Shown: piece after piece, positions 18,751-27,268 of the stretch | How the letters are laid out: every line of letters begins with the position of its first letter | Numbering within the stretch: the stretch's first letter is position 1 | NCBI GenBank assembly: GCA_947487955.1 | Contig: CANKYV010000001.1 | Coordinates: 1-43,643, forward strand | Direction of reading: 5' to 3' | DNA: 43,643 nt | From: Alphaproteobacteria bacterium | GTDB lineage: Bacteria; Pseudomonadota; Alphaproteobacteria; Paracaedibacterales; CAITNM01 | Notes under the pieces: generated by a model | Seen by the model: the letters and a program-made list of their open reading frames with translations, nothing else | The model's database searches: none | What the model was told of the DNA's origin: nothing | Position numbers and translations under genes: made by a program

Positions 18751-19980
18751 TTAATGCTCTCCGTAATGGTCTGGGTTTCCAATCAGAACAATTGAATCTC
18801 CCTCTCCACGGCGAAAGATAACTCGAGCTTTATCACCAACCGAAAATTTATATGCGCCAGAAATTGAATGAAAGCGCTCCATTTTTCCAACATAATCAAT
18901 TAAACCACGTGTGGAAATTGCGCACATAAAATCATTAAAATGAGTTTTTGCTGCATTATTTTCAGCTCGTTTAAAGAAGTCATCATAAGTTTTTTGAACA
19001 GCAGTGCTTTCGTAAAATATTTCAAAAGGTCGTGCTCTTGCAGGACTTGAAAATCTTGAATCAAGTGTTTCGGATTCTGTAGTACGCTGTTTAACAGGAG
19101 ATTTTGAAATTGAGCGCATTTTTCCAGTAGACCTAGAAACGTCCCTTCTCGGCGAAGGATTTCTTAATTCCGTAAAAAGTCCATCTCTGCACGCTGCATT
19201 ATATTTTTCTTCAAACGACATACCTTGCCCTGCATATGCACGATCAAGAGCTGCTAGTTGTTGAGGTGTTAATCCTTTAGCAATTGCTGAATAATCGATA
19301 GCTGAGGACATGCAGGGTATTGATGAAGATTCAACAACACCTTCCGTTGCTTTAGTATTGGTCGTCCCTGTGGTTTCACCTTTTTCTTCTGAAATAGTTA
19401 CAGCTGGTGTTTTTACTTCTGATGAATCAATTGCAGAAATTTCTCGCCTACCGCCTCCTCTTAAAACACTTCGTGAACGTTGTTGTTTTCGAGTATTGAC
19501 TACATCTGATAAACACGCTTTTAAAAAGGAATCTCTGTAATATAAGGACATTCTTGCCAGCAATCGATCATTTTCATGTACAGTAATATCACTTCTGTGT
19601 TGCTGTATTTTTTTTGTATTATTTTCTACACATACGTCAAATCTTTGTAAACGGCATTCCATCCAATCACTAAGTGAAGCAGCCAAATTAGCAAACACAA
19701 CAACGTTTTGATCAACGCCCATTTGCACTTCTAGAGCTACTCGAGAGCTTTCTACAATATGAGACTGATTAACAAAAAAATATTTAGAATGAGGAAGATA
19801 TAGCTCATTTACACCCATTTTCGCATCTTCATCACAAACATTTACAAAACAACCTGCTGGAAATTCTGGCAAAAAGCGCCTTAATCCCGTGATATATTGA
19901 TCGACATCAGCTTTAGCATCCGAAGATGCAAAAATGCATGTATGCAAACTAATAAATACTACAAGGAGAAAATTCATCAT
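18751..19980 (-). CDS. Exported protein with C-terminal YoeB/Txe-like RNase domain
   Basis: 409 residues. Residues 1-20 form a Sec signal peptide (MMNFLLVVFISLHTCIFASS). An unrecognised region runs to about 165, followed by a low-complexity linker. A helical motif lies at 237-262 (GLTPQQLAALDRA, then GMSFEEKYNAA), and a Ser/Arg-rich stretch at 275-316. Residues 322-409 align with the YoeB toxin along its length: GKMERF for GKPEPL (E368 at YoeB E46), ISGAYK for LSGFWS, KARVIF for EHRLVY (R386 at R65), and DHY for YHY (H405, Y406 at H83, Y84). YoeB-family toxins cut mRNA on the ribosome. No antitoxin gene is adjacent. The start is ATGATG; the second ATG is equally possible. Confidence 0.75.
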   Translation of the reverse strand: MMNFLLVVFISLHTCIFASSDAKADVDQYITGLRRFLPEFPAGCFVNVCDEDAKMGVNELYLPHSKYFFVNQSHIVESSRVALEVQMGVDQNVVVFANLAASLSDWMECRLQRFDVCVENNTKKIQQHRSDITVHENDRLLARMSLYYRDSFLKACLSDVVNTRKQQRSRSVLRGGGRREISAIDSSEVKTPAVTISEEKGETTGTTNTKATEGVVESSSIPCMSSAIDYSAIAKGLTPQQLAALDRAYAGQGMSFEEKYNAACRDGLFTELRNPSPRRDVSRSTGKMRSISKSPVKQRTTESETLDSRFSSPARARPFEIFYESTAVQKTYDDFFKRAENNAAKTHFNDFMCAISTRGLIDYVGKMERFHSISGAYKFSVGDKARVIFRRGEGDSIVLIGNPDHYGEH

Positions 19981-20058
19981 ATAAATTCTTAAAACTCAAT
20001 ACTAAACATAATTAAGCTAGATATGGATATTTTTATGAATAATTTCAAGCGCTTAAGA

Positions 20059-20937
20059 TCAATTAATTTCACATCCACGTGCAACATCTGCAAATTCTTC
20101 AACAGAACCTTTGCACATTAGGACTGCATCACAACCGGCCTGTAATGATTTGCGCGTCTTTTCTTCGAAATTGCCTGCAAGCGCTTTCATAGTGAGGCAG
20201 TCACTTACTAAGAAGCCTTTAAAGCCAATTTCGGTGCGAACAATTTCTTCGATAATATGTCTTGATTGGGTCGCCACATTTACAGGATCAATCTCAGAAT
20301 AGATAACATGAGCTGTCATGCCCCAAGCAGTTTCATTTGCAGACGCTAATGCTTTAAAAGGCAAAAAATCAGTTTGCCTTAAAGTCGTAAGGTCTGTGTC
20401 AACAATAGGGAGCTCTTCGTGGCTATCAACAGGGGCACGACCATGGCCGGGAAGATGCTTGATCACTGGAATAATTCCACCATCTTCCAATCCCATTAAC
20501 ATAGCTAGACTATATTCAGCAACAATTAAAGGATCCTTATTAAAAGCTCTATCGCCAATAATATCTGCTGCGCCATCAATTAGTAAATCAGCGCAAGGTG
20601 CACAGTTTACTGTAATACCTAAATCAGCCAATTCATGCGCCATTGATAAAGCATTGTCATAAACAGCTTGCGCTGAAGATAAAGTTTTAGCAGCGGGACG
20701 CGGCAACCAATGAGGCGGTTTTAATCGTACAACTCGTCCACCTTCTTGATCAATCAAAATCGGAACATCACTATGATGCACACAAGCTTTAAGCTGTGCA
20801 ATTAGTTCTTTTACTTGCTTAGGTGACTGGCAATTACGCTCAAAAAGAATAAAGCCCAAAGGTTGGGCTTTACTGAAAAATTCTTGTTCTTCTTGAGTAA
20901 GTGTTAGACCTTCGCAGCCATAAATGACAGGAATCAC
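20059..20937 (-). CDS. nagZ: Beta-N-acetylhexosaminidase, NagZ family (GH3)
   Basis: Cytoplasmic peptidoglycan-recycling enzyme that removes GlcNAc from GlcNAc-anhydroMur-peptides, 292 residues. LIDQEGGRVVRLKPP (61-75) and KHLPGHGRAPVDSHEELP (160-177) are the NagZ signatures, the latter holding the Asp/His pair. SDCLTMKAL contains the nucleophilic Asp. The start is GTG, 3 bases after the pntB stop. GGAGG inside the end of pntB serves as its ribosome-binding site, so it is likely translated with pntB. In many alphaproteobacteria nagZ lies beside scpA/scpB instead. Confidence 0.93.
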   Translation of the reverse strand: MIPVIYGCEGLTLTQEEQEFFSKAQPLGFILFERNCQSPKQVKELIAQLKACVHHSDVPILIDQEGGRVVRLKPPHWLPRPAAKTLSSAQAVYDNALSMAHELADLGITVNCAPCADLLIDGAADIIGDRAFNKDPLIVAEYSLAMLMGLEDGGIIPVIKHLPGHGRAPVDSHEELPIVDTDLTTLRQTDFLPFKALASANETAWGMTAHVIYSEIDPVNVATQSRHIIEEIVRTEIGFKGFLVSDCLTMKALAGNFEEKTRKSLQAGCDAVLMCKGSVEEFADVARGCEIN

Positions 20938-20940
20938 TAT

Positions 20941-22347
20941 TTAGTGACCTCCACCCTTCAAAGCTTTTACGAGCTCTTCGCAGACTTTCTTTGCATCGCC
21001 AAGAACCATCATGGTGTTATCACGATAGAATAATTCATTATCGACTCCAGCATAACCAGAAGCCAAAGATCTTTTCACAAAGAATACCGTTTGCGCGTTT
21101 TCCACATCTAAAATTGGCATGCCATAAATAGGAGATGCTTTATTTGTTTTTGCTGCAGGATTTGTGATGTCATTTGCACCGATCACAAATGCTACATCAG
21201 TTGAACCGAAATCACTGTTGATTTCATCAAGCTCAAGAACTGAATCATAAGGTACGTTTGCTTCTGCTAACAACACATTCATATGACCTGGCATACGCCC
21301 CGCTACAGGGTGAATTGCATAACGCACTTTTACACCCTTAGATTTTAGAATGTCTGCCATTTCACGAAGTGCATGTTGAGCTTGTGCAACGGCCATTCCG
21401 TAGCCGGGAACAATGATCACGTTGCGTGCATTTTCCATCATGTATGCTGCATCTTCTGCACTGCTTAATTTTACGGGTTTATCTGAAGCTTCTGCAGCAG
21501 CAGATGCTGTAGCTGCATCGGTACCAAAACCACCCAAAATTACGTTGATTATAGATCGGTTCATCCCTTTACACATGATGTAGCTAAGAATAGCACCTGA
21601 CGCACCGACTAGAGCACCAGTAATCAAAAGCAAGTGATTGTTAAGCGTGAAGCCAATACCAGCCGCTGCCCAACCTGAGTAAGAATTAAGCATAGAAATT
21701 ACTACTGGCATATCGGCTCCGCCAATTGGCAAAATGAGCAATACACCAAGTACTAATGAAATTAATGTCATTAGCCAAAATAGGCTATGGTGCTGATACA
21801 GGGAGAAAATCATAATAAGCGCGACTAACCCTACACCTAACAAAGCATTAAGCAAATGTTGCTTAGGGAAAATTAAAGGTTTACCAGCAATAAGTCCTTG
21901 CAATTTACCAAATGCAATAATAGATCCGCTAAATGTAATGGCACCAATGATAGTACCTAAACTCATTTCTATTAGGCTTGCTGTATAAATTGCATTTTCA
22001 ACGCCTATACCAAAAGCAGTTGGGTTATAAAGAGCTGCAGCTGCTACAAATACGGCTGCAAGTCCTACGAGACTGTGAAAAGCGGCCACAAGCTGAGGCA
22101 GTGCTGTCATTTTGATTTTTCGTGCAATATACGCACCAATTGCACCACCAAGGATAATTGCACCAATAATACCAGAATACTTAGCAACTGCTGGTGTTAA
22201 AAGCGTTGTTAAAATGGCTATAACCATGCCACAAACACCATAGAGGTTACCTGCGCGCGCTGTTGCAGCCGATGATAAACCTCGCAGCGCCATAATAAAA
22301 CATACGCCTGCGATTAAATATAGAAATGTAGAAATTGTTGGAGTCAT
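20941..22347 (-). CDS. pntB: NAD(P) transhydrogenase subunit beta
   Basis: 468-residue membrane subunit. The N-terminal half has about nine hydrophobic segments forming the proton channel (dII). The C-terminal dIII domain (about 295-468) binds NADP(H), with VIIVPGYGMAVAQAQHALRE and VRYAIHPVAGRMPGHMNVLL. It couples proton entry to NADPH formation from NADH. It is 9 bases after pntAB, and nagZ follows 3 bases after its stop. AAGAGAAAAAT is the likely ribosome-binding site, lying at the pntAB end. Confidence 0.97.
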   Translation of the reverse strand: MTPTISTFLYLIAGVCFIMALRGLSSAATARAGNLYGVCGMVIAILTTLLTPAVAKYSGIIGAIILGGAIGAYIARKIKMTALPQLVAAFHSLVGLAAVFVAAAALYNPTAFGIGVENAIYTASLIEMSLGTIIGAITFSGSIIAFGKLQGLIAGKPLIFPKQHLLNALLGVGLVALIMIFSLYQHHSLFWLMTLISLVLGVLLILPIGGADMPVVISMLNSYSGWAAAGIGFTLNNHLLLITGALVGASGAILSYIMCKGMNRSIINVILGGFGTDAATASAAAEASDKPVKLSSAEDAAYMMENARNVIIVPGYGMAVAQAQHALREMADILKSKGVKVRYAIHPVAGRMPGHMNVLLAEANVPYDSVLELDEINSDFGSTDVAFVIGANDITNPAAKTNKASPIYGMPILDVENAQTVFFVKRSLASGYAGVDNELFYRDNTMMVLGDAKKVCEELVKALKGGGH

Positions 22348-22356
22348 ATTTTTCTC

Positions 22357-22764
22357 TTATTTCTTTTTAGAAAACATGGATAACATACGCTGAGTTACAA
22401 TGAATCCACCAAAAATATTGATGGATGCAAGAACTACTGCAATTAAACCAAAGGTTGATGAAATTCCAAAAATTGCAGGCCCTGCCGCAACAAGTGCACC
22501 TACAATAATAACGCTAGAAATAGCGTTAGTTACCGCCATAAGCGGAGAATGTAATGCAGGCGTTACTTTCCATACTACGTAGTATCCGATAAAACATGCC
22601 AAAATAAATACCATTAACCCAAGCACAAAAGGATCAGCACTTCCGCTTCCTTGTACTGCAATAGCTTGGCGAATTGAGTTCTCAATATTATTAAGTTCTC
22701 CTGAGATTTCCTGAATCACGCCATTTAGACGTGCTGTTTGTTGAGCAACTGATTGAAGATCCAT
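22357..22764 (-). CDS. pntAB: NAD(P) transhydrogenase subunit alpha part 2
   Basis: A 135-residue membrane piece of the alpha subunit with three hydrophobic segments in the last 90 residues ([19 protein letters not shown], then [17 protein letters not shown], then [22 protein letters not shown]), after a polar helical N-terminus. The split of PntA into two proteins is the Rhodospirillum-type arrangement common in alphaproteobacteria. AGGAAAATTT precedes the ATG, 8 bases after the pntAA stop. Confidence 0.95.
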   Translation of the reverse strand: MDLQSVAQQTARLNGVIQEISGELNNIENSIRQAIAVQGSGSADPFVLGLMVFILACFIGYYVVWKVTPALHSPLMAVTNAISSVIIVGALVAAGPAIFGISSTFGLIAVVLASINIFGGFIVTQRMLSMFSKKK

Positions 22765-22772
22765 AAATTTTC

Positions 22773-23897
22773 CTAACCTTTAAACACGTCATGAACTAAC
22801 TTGCCATCATAGCATAAACACGCAGATTTAATGATTTCATCATCAAAATCAATTTTCAAGGCTTGTGATTTTTTATCAATCAAAAGACTCAAAAAATTAA
22901 ACATATTCTTGGCGTATAATTGGCTTGCGTTATATGCAATACGACTTGGCATATTGGGATGTGCTACAATTTTCACACCGTTTTTTGTAAATGAAATTCC
23001 TGGTTTTGATAATGCACAATTACCACCCGCTTCAATTGCTAAGTCAACGATAATGCTGCCTACTTTCATGTCAGCTACCATTTTTTCAGAAATGAGAACC
23101 GGTGCTGGCTTTCCTGGAATAAGCGCCGTAGTAATAACAATATCTTGAGTCTTTAATACCTCATGCAATTTAGCAGCTTGAGCTTTCTTATAAGCTTCGC
23201 TCATTTCTTTTGCATAACCACCAGAACCTTCACCTGATTCTTTATGATCAACTTCAACAAAGGATGCCCCTAGACTTTCCACTTGCTCTTTTGCTGCTGG
23301 ACGCACATCAAAAGCAGAAACTATTGCACCAAGCCTACGCGCTGTAGCAATTGCTTGTAGACCTGCGACACCTGCACCAATAATTAACACTCTTGCAGCG
23401 GTTACTGTGCCTGCTGCTGTCATCATTAAAGGAAATGCTCTGTCAAATTCGTATGCGGCTTCAACTACTGCACGATATCCTGCCAAATTACTTTGAGAAG
23501 ATAACACATCCATAGCTTGCGCACGGGTAATACGCGGCACAAACTCAAGTGCAAATGCTGTTACATTTTGCTTTGCAATCTTTGTAAAAAACTTTTTGTT
23601 ATCATGCGGCTTATGCATTGCAATAACGACAGTGTTTTCACCCAAGGCTGGCAGCTGTTTTTCATCTAAAGGTCCAACCTTTAAAACAATTTCAGCACCT
23701 TTTACTGTGTCGGCAAAAGCCTTACCAATTTTAGCTCCAACAGCTTTAAAACTATCATCTAAAAAGCCAGCCGATTCCCCAGCACCTTTTTCAACAATAA
23801 CTTCATGTCCTGCATCGCACAGGCGCTTTACCATATCAGGTGTTAGCGCCACACGTTTTTCAAATTCAGCGGTTTCTTTTACAACCGAAATGCGCAT
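22773..23897 (-). CDS. pntAA: NAD(P) transhydrogenase subunit alpha part 1
   Basis: Soluble NAD(H)-binding dI domain, 374 residues, related to alanine dehydrogenase. [20 protein letters not shown] begins it. [20 protein letters not shown] is the Rossmann dinucleotide motif and is followed by a [14 protein letters not shown] loop. It heads the pntAA-pntAB-pntB-nagZ operon. A perfect TATAAT on the minus strand at 23928-23933 is a candidate -10, but its -35 is weak. Confidence 0.96.
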   Translation of the reverse strand: MRISVVKETAEFEKRVALTPDMVKRLCDAGHEVIVEKGAGESAGFLDDSFKAVGAKIGKAFADTVKGAEIVLKVGPLDEKQLPALGENTVVIAMHKPHDNKKFFTKIAKQNVTAFALEFVPRITRAQAMDVLSSQSNLAGYRAVVEAAYEFDRAFPLMMTAAGTVTAARVLIIGAGVAGLQAIATARRLGAIVSAFDVRPAAKEQVESLGASFVEVDHKESGEGSGGYAKEMSEAYKKAQAAKLHEVLKTQDIVITTALIPGKPAPVLISEKMVADMKVGSIIVDLAIEAGGNCALSKPGISFTKNGVKIVAHPNMPSRIAYNASQLYAKNMFNFLSLLIDKKSQALKIDFDDEIIKSACLCYDGKLVHDVFKG

Positions 23898-23927
23898 CGT
23901 ATTTTTTATTTAAGTTAAGCTTTAATT

Positions 23928-23933
23928 ATTATA
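23928..23933 (-). promoter_or_regulatory. Candidate -10 box of the pnt operon
   Basis: TATAAT on the minus strand, 30 bases upstream of the pntAA ATG and downstream of the terminator hairpin of the preceding gene. No good -35 lies at 16-18 bases, so this is only a candidate. Confidence 0.35.
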
Positions 23934-23949
23934 TGGGGTTTTAAGGAAA

Positions 23950-23980
23950 TAAGAAAGGCTCCCTATGATGGGAGCCTTTT
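23950..23980 (-). terminator. Rho-independent terminator
   Basis: GGCTCCC (23957-23963) pairs with GGGAGCC (23970-23976) over a 6-base loop. On the minus strand TTTCTTATTT follows. It lies about 25 bases after the stop of the exported protein at 24000-24842 and separates it from the pnt operon. Confidence 0.85.
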
Positions 23981-23999
23981 AAAAGTCAGATTACTAATG

Positions 24000-24842
24000 T
24001 TAAAATTCTATACCTCTAGATATTTTATATGCATCTACTAGGTTAGTAAGAGTTGTTGGTAATTCAAGAATATCTTCGCCATCAATTCTTGCAAAAACAG
24101 CCCACTTCCACCCTTTATTTTCTTTAACTGAACCATCTTCATTTAATTCACCATCGATAGGTAACTTTATGGTCATAACCTTATTTGATACATCACCTGT
24201 TGGTTCTGTTTCGCTATATACCATAAGGAAGAAAGGCTTATTAACAGAATCAATAACTGAATGGGTGGCAAGATCAGCATTAGACTCTCTGATAAGACTC
24301 GCCATTGCTTCATAAAAAGAAAATGTGTTAATTACAGGTGTAGCTCCATTTAAAACAACTGTAGCTGCATGTACAGGATCAACCCAAACGGTATTTTTAT
24401 CGGCTTTCTCTGTATAGGTTAAATCTGCAAATCCATGGTGAACTGCAAGATTTTTGAAAAAATCGAGAAGGAAAGCAAGACGCTCATCGGGAATTTCACT
24501 AGTTAATGAATATGGCATCACCCCATATATTATACGGCCAGCAAATAGAAAATCTACATATTGCTTTGGCTCTTGAGTGGTCTCTATTATGGCAATACGC
24601 ACTTGATTGGTTTCCACCCGTGGTATATGTATTTCTTTACCAGCTTCACTAATTCTTCCTGGAGCATTAAGAGCTTGTATTTCTTCTACATTTGCAAAAT
24701 GAATCGTATATAAGTTTTCATCAGCTCCTGTAAATTGCTTTGAAAGAAATTGGTTTTCCTCTGTTTTATTCTCTTCACCTATCTGTTCCATCGCAAAAAG
24801 CTGCGCTATTAATACGGCAGCTATCATTAGATATTTTTTCAT
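24000..24842 (-). CDS. Exported protein of unknown function
   Basis: 280 residues from the chosen ATG, beginning with a signal peptide (MKKYLMIAAVLIAQLFAMEQ, cleavage near 17). The mature protein is acidic with mixed helix and strand (YTIHFANVEEIQALNAPGR, VRIAIIETTQEPKQYVDFLF); no family is recognised. Another in-frame ATG 10 codons upstream gives MLNINFYEDF ahead of the signal peptide and is less likely; GAGGA lies just before the chosen start. It has its own downstream terminator, and the porin terminator upstream suggests a single-gene unit. A periplasmic or secreted location is inferred. Confidence 0.7.
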   Translation of the reverse strand: MKKYLMIAAVLIAQLFAMEQIGEENKTEENQFLSKQFTGADENLYTIHFANVEEIQALNAPGRISEAGKEIHIPRVETNQVRIAIIETTQEPKQYVDFLFAGRIIYGVMPYSLTSEIPDERLAFLLDFFKNLAVHHGFADLTYTEKADKNTVWVDPVHAATVVLNGATPVINTFSFYEAMASLIRESNADLATHSVIDSVNKPFFLMVYSETEPTGDVSNKVMTIKLPIDGELNEDGSVKENKGWKWAVFARIDGEDILELPTTLTNLVDAYKISRGIEF

Positions 24843-24897
24843 AAAATCCTCATAAAAATTGATATTAAGCAATGTTTACTCTCATATTTTAGAGCTT

Positions 24898-24928
24898 GCA
24901 ATAAAAAACCCGCCACAAGGGCGGGTTT
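24898..24928 (-). terminator. Rho-independent terminator of the porin gene
   Basis: AAACCCGCC (24906-24914) and GGCGGGTTT (24920-24928) form a 9-base GC-rich stem with a 5-base loop. On the minus strand it is followed by TTTATT. It lies about 20 bases after the porin stop. Confidence 0.92.
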
Positions 24929-24948
24929 AATTTTAGTTACATAAAAAA

Positions 24949-26337
24949 CTAGAAGCTTAGTTTTGTACCAACAATAACTGCTGCGCCTGAATTCTTTGTA
25001 GTTGGAACTATACTACTTGAAGTATACTTATTCGTGTTACCCATGAATTTTGCATAGTTAGCATTGGTACGCATTTTAAATACATCAACTTCACCAAAGA
25101 ACTTCAAACCTTGCAAGGCATTGAAGTCGATTGTTGCTGAAACGATATCACTTGTTGCACGCCCACCAACTGCTCCATACGCAGGATTAGCACCAGCACG
25201 CCCAGGTACCTTAGGTAATACACGAGAAGTATTAAAGTAACCTAGAGCAAATTGATATGCACCAATAGTATACTGCCCACCAATATTCCAAGCTTTACCA
25301 GCATCGCCAGCTTTATAGCCATAGCTTGCTGTTTTTGGTAAACGAGCACGACCATTGAAAATAAAGCCCGTAGCAAAGCGCCATGCGCCAGATCCTACAG
25401 CTGCTGTAAATTGAGTAGCACGAGTATGATGCACTTTTTTGATTTTGAAGAATTCTAATGTACCATCATTAACACCCTGAACATTTTGATTTTCAACCCA
25501 ACGTGGAGTTCCACGCTTAGCTTTTTCTTGAATGTAAACTGCAGCTAAAGCTAAGTTCCATGTTTTAAAGTCAACTTTATAATTTGCACCCATAGAGATG
25601 TTATTCACACCGTATGCAGCTATGCTTTTATCTGGATAAATTCCTGCGTTGTTACCGTAAGCATTATCTGGTGTTGCACCTGAGTTATCTTTTCCACCTG
25701 TGCCAAAACGAGTTGTATTGGGAGTAAAAGCTAAACCTAAAGTAATGACACCAGCAGTAGGTGAGCCTGCAACTTGAATACCAGGTGTATAATAAACAAC
25801 CTTCATTGCCTTACTTGTTTGACCATACATTTGCACGCCTTCGATTACACCTTCTGCCGAATTGACAAGGTTAGTGAAAGTACCATCAATAGTGTTAGCG
25901 CCTTGCAGCAAGTTAAAGCCACTTTCAACTAATGTATCTTCTGGACCTACTACGTTACCTGCTTGAAATATACCCCAGCTATCTTGAGCAAACTCAATAT
26001 AGTTTTGGGTAAAATAAATTGAGTTACCCGAGGTGCTTTTTCCGCCAGGATATGACTCTAAAGCAGCGCGATATTTGTAATGAAATCCATTAGCTGAATT
26101 GCCTTTTGCAGTAAAGAATATATTAGAAGAACCAATAGCTAAATGAGCGCCTCCTCCTTTACCGTTCGTGTCATCTTTTTGTTTAGCATTTCCAGCAACT
26201 ATTGCTGTAAAACCATTTATCTGCAATGTAGGTGCCTGAGCATTTCCTGTAGATGCTTGTGGAGCAGCCGCAGAAGCTTCTGCCATAAAGCACGAGCACA
26301 ATAAACCAGCTACTAGAAGAGCAAATTTTTTTGACAT
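24949..26337 (-). CDS. Outer-membrane porin (beta-barrel)
   Basis: 462 residues from the chosen start. Signal peptide MSKKFALLVAGLLCSCFMAEASA, with cleavage near residue 23. The mature part has alternating amphipathic strands, Gly/Asn/Thr-rich loops, and ends in KLSF, the usual C-terminal Phe read by the BAM complex. Segments such as YIEFAQDSWGIFQAGNVVGP and GANYKVDFKTWNLALAAVYI match general Gram-negative porins (trimeric diffusion channels). An ATG 11 codons upstream is rejected because the signal peptide starts at the chosen Met. A strong terminator follows it, and a hairpin lies in its 5' leader. Confidence 0.85.
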   Translation of the reverse strand: MSKKFALLVAGLLCSCFMAEASAAAPQASTGNAQAPTLQINGFTAIVAGNAKQKDDTNGKGGGAHLAIGSSNIFFTAKGNSANGFHYKYRAALESYPGGKSTSGNSIYFTQNYIEFAQDSWGIFQAGNVVGPEDTLVESGFNLLQGANTIDGTFTNLVNSAEGVIEGVQMYGQTSKAMKVVYYTPGIQVAGSPTAGVITLGLAFTPNTTRFGTGGKDNSGATPDNAYGNNAGIYPDKSIAAYGVNNISMGANYKVDFKTWNLALAAVYIQEKAKRGTPRWVENQNVQGVNDGTLEFFKIKKVHHTRATQFTAAVGSGAWRFATGFIFNGRARLPKTASYGYKAGDAGKAWNIGGQYTIGAYQFALGYFNTSRVLPKVPGRAGANPAYGAVGGRATSDIVSATIDFNALQGLKFFGEVDVFKMRTNANYAKFMGNTNKYTSSSIVPTTKNSGAAVIVGTKLSF

Positions 26338-26370
26338 TTTTATTCTCAATTTTTGTTGCTGATGGCACAA

Positions 26371-26411
26371 TAAAAAACTCAGAGAAATCTATCAACATTT
26401 CCCTGAGTTTT
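26371..26411 (-). terminator. Hairpin with T-run between exported-protein gene and porin
   Basis: The arms AAAACTCAGAGAAA (26374-26387) and TTTCCCTGAGTTTT (26398-26411) pair with one mismatch. On the minus strand a TTTTTTATTG run follows. It lies about 50 bases after the stop at 26463, so it is probably that gene's terminator. It leaves only about 35 bases before the porin ATG. Confidence 0.75.
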
Positions 26412-26462
26412 GGCGAAAATATAATTCGCACTTGTAACTTTATAAACACATGATTAGAAATG

Positions 26463-27155
26463 TCACGTCGGGCGAGGAAAAAACACATCAAGTGAGTTAA
26501 GTACTTTTTTACAAATAGAATCTATTGTTTTTAAATTCTCTGGAACCAAGCCATAGTTTATGAGATCTTCTGCAAATGCTATAATGTTTTCTCCATCTCT
26601 CTGCCTGCAAACAGCAAACAAAAATTCTTCAGAGAAACCATCTGATAAACGTACTCCTGTCTTTACGTTCCATCTTCGTATTATCATCATTGTACAAATT
26701 TGTAAGCAACGGCAATTTTTTGAATCTTCTTGAGCTTCATCAGAACTTAGAAGCGTCAATGCATATTCAACAGCCTCTAGCGCATTTTTTTGCTGTAATT
26801 TACCATAATAGCGCAAGGAGGATTCCATCCACGATAATACATCGCTTGTTAAGCCTAATTTTTCGGAAATAAGAAGCCTATTAAAATCCAACGATTTCAT
26901 TAAAGATACTAAATTTTTCGCTATCAATAATTCCTGCTCTTCAGAATATTTTCCACCTCCCAGAGCATTTCGGTACTGCTTAAAACGCTCTTTAGGATTG
27001 AGGAACTCATAGCAACCTAGAGATCCTTGAGAAGTTTCGGGAAAAACCTGAACATGCGGAAAAGTACTTGCCAACTCATCTTTTTGCTCATCAGTAGCGA
27101 AAATCAGAGAAGAAGCAAACATCACTAAAAAAATGATCACAGTATAAAAACTCAT
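26463..27155 (-). CDS. Exported protein of unknown function
   Basis: 230 residues with an N-terminal signal peptide (MSFYTVIIFLVMFASSLIFA, cleavage near 20). The mature part is helical and basic/acidic mixed, with three clustered Cys (CRCLQIC) around 165 but no recognised domain. An in-frame ATG 20 codons upstream would place a longer hydrophobic stretch before the signal peptide and is less likely; GGAT about 8 bases before the chosen ATG is weak support. It precedes the porin gene on the same strand, separated by the terminator at 26371-26411. Confidence 0.65.
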   Translation of the reverse strand: MSFYTVIIFLVMFASSLIFATDEQKDELASTFPHVQVFPETSQGSLGCYEFLNPKERFKQYRNALGGGKYSEEQELLIAKNLVSLMKSLDFNRLLISEKLGLTSDVLSWMESSLRYYGKLQQKNALEAVEYALTLLSSDEAQEDSKNCRCLQICTMMIIRRWNVKTGVRLSDGFSEEFLFAVCRQRDGENIIAFAEDLINYGLVPENLKTIDSICKKVLNSLDVFFPRPT

Positions 27156-27268
27156 CAGTAAATCCAAAAATTTTAAATTATAATAAACACATAGGTACAA
27201 AAAAATTAATTTCAATACTTTTTAATGCAAAATGTGAAACTTAAAACAAAAATCTACTAAATAATAGC

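Noticed and set aside
26183-26491. Alternative frame over the porin start
   Set aside because: It runs into the porin gene in another frame and has neither a signal peptide nor a ribosome-binding site; the porin frame is clearly coding.
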